Below, in pieces: positions 1-8,560 of a stretch of 34,297 bases of DNA. The notes under the pieces are model-generated. The model was not told the DNA's origin. It ran no database searches and saw nothing but the letters and a program-made list of their open reading frames with translations. Source of the DNA: Thermodesulfobacteriota bacterium (GTDB lineage Bacteria; Desulfobacterota; WTBG01; CAIYCZ01; CAIRTM01). Where the stretch lies: assembly GCA_028282925.1 (NCBI GenBank), contig JANQGV010000037.1:1-34297 (forward strand), in the 5' to 3' direction. The stretch's first letter is position 1. Every line of letters starts with the position of its first letter. Position numbers and translations under genes: made by a program.

Positions 1-1
1 G

Positions 2-391
2 GTTGCCCTGGCCGTGGTGAAGAAGATATTGTCGTGGGGTGGGGGCGGCAGGGGTGGTGTTGCCGATGATTTGATGCGGTTCGGTGGAGGAGTCGGGGAG
101 CCGTGGAGGAGCGGTTGGTGTGTCGTTACTTTCGGCGGTCACGAAGAGGTTGCCGGTATTGCATTGATTGAAGTGCCTGTGTGTGAGGATGTGGGTGGTC
201 TGATGCAATATGCCGATACCACGGGGCCCCATGCCTGGCGTTTTGCTGTTGAGCAGACGTTTAAGCCTGTTTCGTACTTGCTGTCGCTGCTGGCGGGGTC
301 TCCGGGAGCTATTGTTTTTGATGTTGGGCCGATTCTTTTGACACGGGACAGGCTGGCGAGAAGCGAAGATGGAGGGATCTATAAAACATAA
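2..391 (+). CDS. C-terminal part of an unidentified protein, probably starting upstream of the window
   Basis: Frame is open from nt 2 (VALAVVKKILSWGG...) to the stop at 391; no family recognised. Confidence 0.35.
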   Translation, partial: VALAVVKKILSWGGGGRGGVADDLMRFGGGVGEPWRSGWCVVTFGGHEEVAGIALIEVPVCEDVGGLMQYADTTGPHAWRFAVEQTFKPVSYLLSLLAGSPGAIVFDVGPILLTRDRLARSEDGGIYKT

Positions 392-532
392 AACTGTTTT
401 ATGGCATATTGTTTGGTAAATATTCTTTAAAGCACAATATATAGTTTTTTCAGTATGCAGTCCATCAAAATGTAGCCCCTGGAACAAAGGGCTTGACGAA
501 AGCAATTCATACCATATATAGTAAGAAGTGTC

Positions 533-609
<77 letters not shown>

Positions 610-1032
610 CCTTATTTTGCACTGAGTTGCAATGCTCGGTGCATTTTTTTTGCTTACCTTTTGCGGGGCCTTGTGGCAGGGGGTGTACTTCGGTACTTAT
701 GGAAACCCCAGGAGTCTGCATCATATGTACTCCGCTTTTTTTATGGGTATCCAGAACTGAAAGCCACCATCGAAAACAAGGGCTTCCCCTCAAGACATCC
801 AGAATGATCGGAACACGCTTCCGCCTGGCTTGATTGATATTCTCATCTGGTGATTTTGCACTGTCAATAAAAAGCACCGGATATATCTTCCCCAACAAAA
901 ACACATACGTGCCAGGGGCGGGATATTTGGGATTCAAACGGATTGCCAGGTGGGCAGGGGGGTCCGTTTCCTTTCAGGAGAGCTTGGCCTACCCTCCAGT
1001 CTTCATGCAGGAATTTCGTTGCTGAGATCAGC

Positions 1033-1386
1033 CTACTCGTAACGGATATCGTCTTCCGTACCGAACGAACCGTCCGGGCCGGCACTCTCCAGCCGAAATC
1101 CTTTTGCCAGCCGTGTGTAGCGAAGCGATGTTCCCCATGGATCGTGATCGTTCTTCACATCTTCGAGTCCTTCGAGTCGAGCGATCAGCCAATCCGGAAA
1201 CTGTTCCTCCGAGGGTAGACGATTCTTTTGAATCTTGTTTATGCGCAGAGCTTTGCCGATTTGCACAAGCTGAACACGGGCTATATTCGTCTTCAGCTCT
1301 CCCTCGGTGCTTTTAAGCATATCGATTTGAGTGGACGTGATGACGCCTGCGATAGCTAAAGAGCAAATAATTTCGTGGATATGCAT
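1033..1386 (-). CDS. GspG/pseudopilin-like protein (type II secretion G-like C-terminus), no prepilin motif
   Basis: C-terminus ...DPWGTSLRYTRLAKGFRLESAGPDGSFGTEDDIRYE is GspG-like; RBS GGGAGG upstream of the ATG. Confidence 0.7.
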   Translation of the reverse strand: MHIHEIICSLAIAGVITSTQIDMLKSTEGELKTNIARVQLVQIGKALRINKIQKNRLPSEEQFPDWLIARLEGLEDVKNDHDPWGTSLRYTRLAKGFRLESAGPDGSFGTEDDIRYE

Positions 1387-1431
1387 TTCGACCTCCCTGA
1401 TTAAGGTGTTATGTATAGAAACTGCTTAAAA

Positions 1432-1463
1432 TAAAAAAACCTGTCCCCCAATACAGGGACAGG
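1432..1463 (-). terminator. Intrinsic terminator of the c-di-GMP riboswitch expression platform
   Basis: Minus strand CCTGTCCC-tgtattgg-GGGACAGG followed by TTTTTTTAT. Confidence 0.85.
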
Positions 1464-1477
1464 CCTTTTACATTGCA

Positions 1478-1556
1478 GATGTTATCTCCGGCAGTTCCGC
1501 TGTCCCTGTATCGGATCGGTAACTTTGCGTCCCAGTCTTCCGGCTGGTTTGCCTTT
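1478..1556 (-). ncRNA. Cyclic di-GMP-I (GEMM-I) riboswitch aptamer
   Basis: Minus strand GGCAAACC-agccGGAAgact-GGGACGCAAAGttaCCG... matches the GEMM-I core, including a GNRA-type tetraloop and GGGACGCAAAG. Confidence 0.85.
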
Positions 1557-1575
1557 TTCAGAGATTCTAAGTATT

Positions 1576-1605
1576 AGTACTGATGTACCATTGTCAATCA
1601 GTACT
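1576..1605. promoter_or_regulatory. Palindrome AGTACTGA-N14-TCAGTACT overlapping the putative promoter of the GEMM leader
   Basis: Perfect 8-bp inverted repeat; a minus-strand TTGACA lies between the arms. Confidence 0.5.
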
Positions 1606-1748
1606 TTCTTTTTCGGTCGGAAATGCTCCCTCGTTAAGTATTTTTTTTGAAAGTGCGATTTTTTCTTCCTCGAACAACACCCAGCGCAACCTTTACCGCG
1701 AAGATTTGATTGTTTTGCCTAAAACCTGCTGTTTTGCTCGAGGAAATA

Positions 1749-1790
1749 AAAAAAGCCGGTCTGCAATCTGGGCAAACCGGCCGTTTTTTT
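1749..1790 (-). terminator. Intrinsic terminator downstream of the chelatase gene (possibly bidirectional)
   Basis: GCCGGTTTGC...GCAGACCGGC stem with T-runs on both sides. Confidence 0.8.
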
Positions 1791-1816
1791 AAGACGTTAT
1801 TTACTTTAAAATACAT

Positions 1817-2728
1817 TTACTGTAATCCATTTACCCACTCGGTTGCTACATCAACGATCCATTGTGAAATTCGCTTATCCGGTAAAATTCCCCGTTTAGC
1901 AAAATGAATATTCTTTCCGGCAAATAAATCTTTGGTTGCGGTTTTTTTCCCCATCATAAACGAAACAGAATGAGTTGCCATTTTCTCAACACCCATTGAA
2001 AGGTATAGTCCAACAACAATCGTTTTCTCTTTTTCTTCAGTTGCTTTCAAGATTGCCGGAACACCTTCAGTTGCATACGATTGACCAACTTCCACAAAAG
2101 CATAATCAAAATATGTAATTCCAGTTTCAGCACACACGTGATTTCCAATTTTTCTGCACAGAGAATTCCAAATCGGCTCAAAATCTTCAGCACCATGGGC
2201 AAGAAGAACAATGCCTTCAGAATCCGGGGTTGTTGATAATTCTTCAACTCTATCCAGCATGGATTTTTTCAGGATATCGCTATTGGCCAATGTCGGGCCG
2301 ACAGTTATTTTCATTTCTGTATTCGCAATTTCTATTCCTTCGCTTTTAAGTTCATGTAAAATATCTTTATCGCTATAGGTTCCTAAAATAGCCGGGATGT
2401 CAAATAAAGAATGTCCGGATGTGGAAATCAAGAGCGGTATTGCATAAACCCTGTTAATGCCCCGGCTCTCAAAATCTTTCATTACCGTATTGATTGAGGG
2501 CTCATTAAATTCCATCAAAGCAACGCGAATTGCACTGAATTGCTGATTTTCCTTTTGGGTCATGATCCCCTGAACTTCTTTTTCAAGTTTTAGAACCGGT
2601 TGGTTCCATTGGGGCATGGGTGAGCCATGAGCAATAACAATCAAACCATATTTTTCCTGAGCGTGCACAGCAGTAGATACTAAAAAAAACGAAACTGCCA
2701 TGAGTAACATCTTTTGTACCCTTTTCAT
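1817..2728 (-). CDS. Exported sirohydrochlorin cobaltochelatase-like protein (CbiX/CbiK family)
   Basis: Signal peptide MKRVQKMLLMAVSFFLVSTAVHAQ; chelatase motifs GLIVIAHGSPMPQWN and IVLLAHGAEDFEPIWN. Confidence 0.85.
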   Translation of the reverse strand: MKRVQKMLLMAVSFFLVSTAVHAQEKYGLIVIAHGSPMPQWNQPVLKLEKEVQGIMTQKENQQFSAIRVALMEFNEPSINTVMKDFESRGINRVYAIPLLISTSGHSLFDIPAILGTYSDKDILHELKSEGIEIANTEMKITVGPTLANSDILKKSMLDRVEELSTTPDSEGIVLLAHGAEDFEPIWNSLCRKIGNHVCAETGITYFDYAFVEVGQSYATEGVPAILKATEEKEKTIVVGLYLSMGVEKMATHSVSFMMGKKTATKDLFAGKNIHFAKRGILPDKRISQWIVDVATEWVNGLQ

Positions 2729-2731
2729 GCT

Positions 2732-2935
2732 TTACTGCCTCCAGTTGTTAAGTTGTTTTTTAACTTGAATCTTCATGAAGATTTCAGGGTAGAGTTTTTG
2801 TGCACATTCCGGGCAGATGCCATGGGTAGCATATATATCGGGATGAGCACCGACATCACCGTCGTCTTTAATCCAATTTCCCCTGTCGTCCTTTATTTTT
2901 TTGCAGCTTGCGCAAATCGTCACCATAGCAATCAT
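2732..2935 (-). CDS. Small zinc-ribbon-like protein (CASCKK...CPEC)
   Basis: ICASCKKIKDDRGNWI...THGICPECAQKLYPE resembles Cys-rich tails of PAS/response-regulator proteins; RBS AAGGA. Confidence 0.65.
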   Translation of the reverse strand: MIAMVTICASCKKIKDDRGNWIKDDGDVGAHPDIYATHGICPECAQKLYPEIFMKIQVKKQLNNWRQ

Positions 2936-2949
2936 TACTTTTCCTTATG

Positions 2950-2984
2950 AAAAAAAACCGGTATCGTAGTTAAACGCATACCGG
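2950..2984 (-). terminator. Intrinsic terminator between the Moco-like leader and the zinc-ribbon/chelatase genes
   Basis: Minus strand CCGGTATGCG-tttaacta-CGATACCGG-TTTTTTTT. Confidence 0.85.
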
Positions 2985-3094
2985 CTTCTGTTTCCCTATC
3001 CAAACATGGGAGGCAGGAGCTTTTCAGCTCCTTCCCTTTCGGCCGTTTTTCTTAACGGTTACAGCGTTAGAGCCACGGCTTTGGGAAACATGCT
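2985..3094 (-). ncRNA. Structured leader RNA, candidate Moco/Tuco-type riboswitch
   Basis: Closing stem TGTTTCCC/GGGAAACA; inner GGGAAGGAGC-TGAAAA-GCTCCTGCCTCCCATGTTTGGATAGG resembles the remembered E. coli moaA leader (AGGGCGAAGG...CUUCGCCUCCCGUAUCUGGAAAGG); terminator follows. Confidence 0.55.
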
Positions 3095-3103
3095 TTATTA
3101 CAC

Positions 3104-3132
3104 AATTTAGGCCATCCTAAATTAATTGTCAA
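3104..3132 (-). promoter_or_regulatory. Sigma70-type promoter overlapped by a DtxR-like operator
   Basis: Minus strand TTGACA-N17-TAAATT; palindrome AATTTAGG-ATGG-CCTAAATT covers the spacer and -10. Confidence 0.75.
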
Positions 3133-3230
3133 GCTCTAATTTGATTAGATGTGCATAATTTAAGAGCTGCATTCATTGCTATTTCCACGGAAGGTGTTGT
3201 TTTGCACTGTGTCGAGAGGCTCGGTTTTTT

Positions 3231-3992
3231 TTAAGAGCTGTGTGCTTTGCGTTTGGGCAACATTTTGATGAAGTAACCCATCGGGCACACTAGCATGCAG
3301 TACGATCGTCCTCCCAACAGCGGTATTCCGATGACAAAATAGAAGAACTCGGCTGTAAAAAAATAGGAAAGCTTCTGCGCCGTGCGTATGGGGTCGGTAT
3401 AGTCCGGTCTGAAGAGAATAAATGCAAGTGCGGCCGTCATCAGCGCAAAATAAAGGGGCGGTATGATGCGGGTGGCTTTGCCGGAACGAACGGGTTTTCC
3501 GGGAAACAACCTGCCATAGGTTTCCGAAAAAAAAGCTCCATGGGGGCACAGGTAGCCGCAAAAGGCGCGGATCCCCCAGCGATACGTCATCAGGGGTACG
3601 GCAACCAGCCCGACAGCAAGGCTAATCACAAGCGCGGCCCGGGGGGTTGCGGGATCGAAGCATTGCAGCGAATGGGGCCAGGGGTACAGAAGGCAGGTCC
3701 AGCTCCAATCGCCGAGCAGCATGGGCAGCACCAGAATAACAGTGAAATGGGCTGCGGCCAGGCACAGGAGCCGTGCCCGCCGGGCAGGGTACCGAATAAC
3801 AGCATACACAATAAGACCGGCCATCACCAGTTCGATCAGAAGCAGGCAGGTCCAGAAAAATGCATAGGTACTCTCCGGGGGCTTGTGACCCCCGGACGGG
3901 CCGAACTCAAAAAGGATTTTTACGCATTCCGTTGTAAAGGTTACAAAAAAAAGAAACCAGAGCAGAAAGCGGGCTGTTTGTTTGACCTTCAT
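3231..3992 (-). CDS. NapH/CcoG-like polytopic membrane 4Fe-4S protein
   Basis: Several TM segments with CGYLCPHGAFF and CMLVCPMGYF motifs; ORF could start at 4007. Confidence 0.75.
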   Translation of the reverse strand: MKVKQTARFLLWFLFFVTFTTECVKILFEFGPSGGHKPPESTYAFFWTCLLLIELVMAGLIVYAVIRYPARRARLLCLAAAHFTVILVLPMLLGDWSWTCLLYPWPHSLQCFDPATPRAALVISLAVGLVAVPLMTYRWGIRAFCGYLCPHGAFFSETYGRLFPGKPVRSGKATRIIPPLYFALMTAALAFILFRPDYTDPIRTAQKLSYFFTAEFFYFVIGIPLLGGRSYCMLVCPMGYFIKMLPKRKAHSS

Positions 3993-4049
3993 TGCAGTAC
4001 GAAGCACCTTGTTTTTTGTTTCTCCCGTACCGTACGGTGCGGCTGTCGC

Positions 4050-6098
4050 CTAAAACCGGTATTCAACCTCCATCCAGTATGACCGCTCAGGGCCTATGTC
4101 GGCGTTGTGCTGGACATATTCCTTATCCGTGAGGTTGGTCAACACGCCCTTAATGCTCAGATGATCCAGCAGTTCCAGCCGCACCGACAGATCAAGAACA
4201 GTGTACGAGGGAAGCTCTGTCGGCTGGCCGCTCATACGGTCCTTATAGAACAGTGAGTCGGTAAAGCGTGCATCAAGCGAAGTCGTTAAACGAATGCTCG
4301 CAGTAGGGTGACAGGTTGCCCGCAGGCCGGCATTGGCCCGGTGCATCGGTAGATCCCCCAGGCGGCCGTCGTCTTTATCCACCGCATGGGTATAGGTATA
4401 ATTCAGATACCCGCTCAGCCAGGACAGGATCTCGCCTTCGAGACCGACCTCGAATCCGTCGGTATCGACTTCACTGAGGTTTTTATATTGCATTTTGCCG
4501 CCGCCCATAACCGGATAGATCAGGTCGTCTGCCGATGTATAAAACGCGGTGAAGTGAAAGCGCATCCAGTCGGTCAGGTTAATGGCGATACCGAGATCAT
4601 AGGAGGTGATGGTTTCGGGGTCAAGGTCGGCGTTTGCCAGAAAAGGGATGCCGGGAATCATTTCCCACGCCGGCATGTGCAGCTCGCTCAAATTGGGTGC
4701 CCGGAACGAACGACCCACCGACCCCCGAATGCTGATGCGGTCGTTAAGCGTATACAGCAGCCCAAGCTTGGGCGAAAAAGCTTCTTCACAACGGGAGTTG
4801 ATGTCGTATCGCACACCCATTGTGACGGTCAAGCGGTTGAACAGTTCTGATTCATTCTGCAGATATATGGCCTGCTGATTCAGGCTTTTTTCCATCACCT
4901 CACCAATGGTGCGCCGGCTCCGGTCCCGGTTTTTCCAATAGCCCTGTTTGTATTTGTAGTCGATTCCGGCCGTCAGGAAATGGGATTTTCCCCACGGCAT
5001 CGCCGCCTGGACCTCCATGCCCGTGTCCCGGCCCCAGTAAAACTGGGTGCCCCATTCATACATAAAAACAGGTAGCTGTGTTTCACGGATATTTTCTCTT
5101 TTGCTGCGGTTTCCGTCGTAATTGGTATATAAACGCATCTTGAAATCGACGCGGTCCCACATACGCTTTCGGAGCTCGCCGCTCACAAACCAGAAACTGC
5201 GGTCGGCGTATTTGTCCCGGGTTTCGGGAAGACGTTTTGTTTGATCCAGGCCGACATAGGCATCCGTGTAACTGCCGGTAAGCGACACGGAAGTGTCCGG
5301 GCTGAAATCATAATCAAGCCGCCCGAAAAGACGGGCGTCGCGATACCCGGCGTTTTTGGTTGCCTTGAATTCTTTATCAAAGCGCCCGCTGAGCATATTA
5401 TAGGAATAGTCGACGTTTTTACCGTTTCTGAACTGGTTGTCGATGCTGCGGCGGGAGGCATTCAGGGCGACATGCAAGGGGCCCCGGCGGCCGACAAGGC
5501 GCACACCGGCCTCGCGAAAATCGTCGCTGCCGGCCTTAATAAAAGGAGTAACGTCGACGCCGTCGGTCAGGCGTTTTTTAGTGATCACGTTGATGACACC
5601 GCCCATGGCGTTGCTGCCGTACAGGGAAGAAAAGGCGCCTTTGACGACTTCGATCCGTTCGATAGCGGAAAGCTGCACCTGGTTGGCCTCAATGAAACCG
5701 GTCAGGGGCGAGTTGATGGGCACGTCGTCCACCATGAAAAGAACGCGGTTGCGGCCCACCACCCCGCGGATATTGTAACTGGAGGGCATGCGCATGCCAA
5801 GATCGGTCTGTTTGTCTACATCAATACCGCCCAGCTTGCGCAGCAGATCGTCGACATTATTCGCGGCCGCATTCTCGATTTCCAGGCTGGAAACAACACT
5901 TACATCGGCAAAAATCTCGTCGATCGCCTTTTCCGAACGGGTTGCGCTAATGACGACCCTGTTCATTCTGACATCATCCTGATTGCGGGCAGCGGTATTG
6001 TGGCTATCGGGGTTCTCATCGGCGGCAATAACCGGTTGTGCAGCAAAACAAACCGTCGACAACAGCATAAAAAACACTACACATACAAATTTTTTCAT
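4050..6098 (-). CDS. TonB-dependent outer-membrane receptor
   Basis: Signal peptide MKKFVCVVFFMLLSTVCFA; plug domain (IRGVVGRNRVLFMVDDVPINSPLTG, GSNAMGGVINVITKK); C-terminal ...WMEVEYRF; RBS AAAGGA before 6098. Confidence 0.95.
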   Translation of the reverse strand: MKKFVCVVFFMLLSTVCFAAQPVIAADENPDSHNTAARNQDDVRMNRVVISATRSEKAIDEIFADVSVVSSLEIENAAANNVDDLLRKLGGIDVDKQTDLGMRMPSSYNIRGVVGRNRVLFMVDDVPINSPLTGFIEANQVQLSAIERIEVVKGAFSSLYGSNAMGGVINVITKKRLTDGVDVTPFIKAGSDDFREAGVRLVGRRGPLHVALNASRRSIDNQFRNGKNVDYSYNMLSGRFDKEFKATKNAGYRDARLFGRLDYDFSPDTSVSLTGSYTDAYVGLDQTKRLPETRDKYADRSFWFVSGELRKRMWDRVDFKMRLYTNYDGNRSKRENIRETQLPVFMYEWGTQFYWGRDTGMEVQAAMPWGKSHFLTAGIDYKYKQGYWKNRDRSRRTIGEVMEKSLNQQAIYLQNESELFNRLTVTMGVRYDINSRCEEAFSPKLGLLYTLNDRISIRGSVGRSFRAPNLSELHMPAWEMIPGIPFLANADLDPETITSYDLGIAINLTDWMRFHFTAFYTSADDLIYPVMGGGKMQYKNLSEVDTDGFEVGLEGEILSWLSGYLNYTYTHAVDKDDGRLGDLPMHRANAGLRATCHPTASIRLTTSLDARFTDSLFYKDRMSGQPTELPSYTVLDLSVRLELLDHLSIKGVLTNLTDKEYVQHNADIGPERSYWMEVEYRF

Positions 6099-6197
6099 TT
6101 GCCTATCCTTTCCATTAATATTGCGGCAGTTATCATATAGTACGTTGTGCAATGTATCCATCCCCCGGTGCTGAACTACATTGTTCACTGTATCCTG

Positions 6198-7475
6198 CTA
6201 AGGAGATGTATCGGGTTTAAAGCCCGGCGGTGGCTCATTACGGGCCGCATCGAGGCTTTTAAGAATCGAGAGATACGGCAATGCCTGGTCGCGCACTTTC
6301 GGTTCGCGGGCGGCCAGGGTAAGTTCGGTTCTGGCCGTTTCCCAGCGCGCCAGGTCCCAGGCAATGCTGCCCCGCAGGAGATGAAGCCTTCCGTTTTTGC
6401 CGGTGCCGCAACGACCGGGGTTGAGAGCGGCAAGAGCGTCGTCAGAGCGGCCGCTGCTGTGGAGCAAACGTGCCCTGGGCAGGCAGGCATTCTCAGTCGC
6501 GGATATTTCGTCGGCCTTATCAAGAAAGGCAATCGCCCGGTCGTAGCGGTGCGCACGGGTATAGGCATCGGAAATCCGTCGGTACACGTCTGCGGTGGTA
6601 GCATTGTCGCATGACGCTTCAAGCACCCTGGCGGCCTGCAGTGGCGCCCCGAGATACAAATATATCTCGGCGAGGTTTTTTGCATCGCGCGGGTTTGTCT
6701 TCGGGCTCAGCGCAACAGCCACGGCCAGGGCCGCAGCAGCCTGGGGGTACTGTTCGCGCTCGAAACGCAGGTGTGCAAGCAATTTCCAGTACTCGGGGTT
6801 GCCCGGTGTTGTATTTAAATACCGTTCAAGGGTTTGTTGGGCCAGCACGATATCATTGAGGGCGATACAGGTGTGCACAAGCAGCTTGAGCCACTCGGGG
6901 TCTGTTTCGGTATACCGCTCAAGAAGCTCCTGCAAAACACGACGGGCCGTCCTGAAGTCTTCGGCCTGATAATAGGAAATGGCAGCCTGGTGGAGCAGTT
7001 TTCTGCATTCGTCGGCCTGTGAAGGCTGGGACTGTCGGTTCCGGCCGGAGGCGGACTGCTTGATGGAGCAGGCCTTTTCAAAAAAATCTCCGGCGCCGCC
7101 GTACGCTTCGGTTTCATATGAAGCTACCGCGCAGTTCAGGCAGAGCGAATAATTATCGGGCTCAATAATCAACCCTTTGCGGTAGATCTGCAGCGCTTCG
7201 GAGGTCTTCTCCTGCTGATACAGAACGTTTCCCAGCAACAGGCAGACCGTGGCAGAGACGGCATCCGGCTGATGTTCAATGTGCGATTTTAAGATTTTTT
7301 CTGCGGCGGCATACTGTTTCTGCCGGATATGGGTATGGGCCTTCAGGAGAACGGCGCGCGTACGTGGACTGTCAACGTCGGCCTGCGCTCCGGCTGCGGC
7401 AAGGATGAGCGCCGTAAGGACGGCAGGGGCAATCTTGTGAAAAACGCGTAATGAAAGCAGTTTACCGGTGTTCAT
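6198..7475 (-). CDS. TPR-repeat protein of the TonB2-type cluster
   Basis: Repeated TPR-like helices; ATGA overlap with the upstream tonB gene. Confidence 0.85.
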   Translation of the reverse strand: MNTGKLLSLRVFHKIAPAVLTALILAAAGAQADVDSPRTRAVLLKAHTHIRQKQYAAAEKILKSHIEHQPDAVSATVCLLLGNVLYQQEKTSEALQIYRKGLIIEPDNYSLCLNCAVASYETEAYGGAGDFFEKACSIKQSASGRNRQSQPSQADECRKLLHQAAISYYQAEDFRTARRVLQELLERYTETDPEWLKLLVHTCIALNDIVLAQQTLERYLNTTPGNPEYWKLLAHLRFEREQYPQAAAALAVAVALSPKTNPRDAKNLAEIYLYLGAPLQAARVLEASCDNATTADVYRRISDAYTRAHRYDRAIAFLDKADEISATENACLPRARLLHSSGRSDDALAALNPGRCGTGKNGRLHLLRGSIAWDLARWETARTELTLAAREPKVRDQALPYLSILKSLDAARNEPPPGFKPDTSP

Positions 7476-8128
7476 GTCAAATCAAACTCCAGGGGTAGAA
7501 CCACCCAGGTGGAAACCGCTTCTCCCTCAAGTATGCCGGGCTTGAAGCGCCATTTTTTAACGGCCTGCAGCACCGCCTGGTCGAATACGCCGGGAGGTAT
7601 GGACTCCTGTATCGAGATATCCTGCACGCGTCCTTCGGTGTTCACCAGAAAGCGTACCGTGACTTTTCCTGTAATTTGTCTGCGGCGGGCGCTAAACGGG
7701 TACACCGGGTCCACCTTCCTGAATAGGCGGGGTGCAACATCCACGTCGCCGATCTCATAGCCGTGAAAGGCACCGTCGAGTGCCGACAGTGCCAATCCGG
7801 TTGTGATCCGGGAAGACATGCCCAGCTCAAGGGGCGGCGGGGCGATGTTTAAACGGGGACGCGGAGTGTTTTTCATAGTTCGGCTCGCGGGAGCTTTTTT
7901 CAAAGCGGCCGGGGGTTTTTCTTTGGGCTGCATTTGCCGGGGCGGTTCCTCCGGCGGCAACGGCGGGGCGGTTCGGCTGATCAGGACCGGCATTTCATAC
8001 GACTCCGGCTGCTCGGGAAGGTCGCTGCGCAGGAGAAGGGGGATGCCCAGGAAAAGAAGCATGTTCACAAGAACCGTTCCCAGGGCGATTGTGCTGCCGC
8101 CCGCCAGTTTTCTGCGCTGACGTTTCAT
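7472..8128 (-). CDS. tonB: TonB-family energy transducer
   Basis: N-terminal TM, proline-rich region, C-terminal PVYPFSARRRQITGKVTVRFLVNTEGRVQDISI...WRFKPG. Confidence 0.92.
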   Translation of the reverse strand: MKRQRRKLAGGSTIALGTVLVNMLLFLGIPLLLRSDLPEQPESYEMPVLISRTAPPLPPEEPPRQMQPKEKPPAALKKAPASRTMKNTPRPRLNIAPPPLELGMSSRITTGLALSALDGAFHGYEIGDVDVAPRLFRKVDPVYPFSARRRQITGKVTVRFLVNTEGRVQDISIQESIPPGVFDQAVLQAVKKWRFKPGILEGEAVSTWVVLPLEFDLT

Positions 8129-8541
8129 TCCGGCTTCCTCGCGGCGACACTGATGTTTTGCACACCGGCCATGCGGCAGGCGTCGAGCACCATGACGACG
8201 ATACCGTTGTGACTGAGACGGTCGGCGGCGATGACGACCGACCCCTCAGGTATTTCAGCCAGAAAGCGTTCCATGCGTGCCCGGACTGAGCGGACGTCGA
8301 CGGGCCGCCCCTCGATATACACCAGATCCTCGGCGGTAATTGCAATAACCATATTGGTCTTTTCCTTGGAAACGGCTGTTTTGGCCACAGGCCTTTTTAC
8401 ATCGACTCCCGCTTCCTTTACAAAGCTGGTTGTGGCAATAAAAAAGATAAGCAGGATGAAAATCATGTCCATCAGCGGGGCCATGTTCAGCTCGGTTGTT
8501 TGTCTTCTCTGTCTCAGGCGTCCGTAGCGAATGCTGTTCAT
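8125..8541 (-). CDS. exbD: ExbD/TolR-family biopolymer transport protein
   Basis: ELNMAPLMDMIFILLIFFIATTSFVKEAGVDVKRP. Confidence 0.93.
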   Translation of the reverse strand: MNSIRYGRLRQRRQTTELNMAPLMDMIFILLIFFIATTSFVKEAGVDVKRPVAKTAVSKEKTNMVIAITAEDLVYIEGRPVDVRSVRARMERFLAEIPEGSVVIAADRLSHNGIVVMVLDACRMAGVQNISVAARKPE

Positions 8542-8560
8542 AGTGATATCTTTCCTGCCT

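Noticed and set aside
2985-3094. Cobalamin riboswitch in front of the cbiX-like gene
   Set aside because: GGGAA and TGAAAA-like elements are present but the GCCACTG core and a good B12 box are missing; the Moco-like pattern fits better. Left as an alternative to test.
5241-6140. 299-aa plus-strand ORF opposite the TonB receptor
   Set aside because: Antisense shadow of a convincing receptor gene; no recognisable motifs
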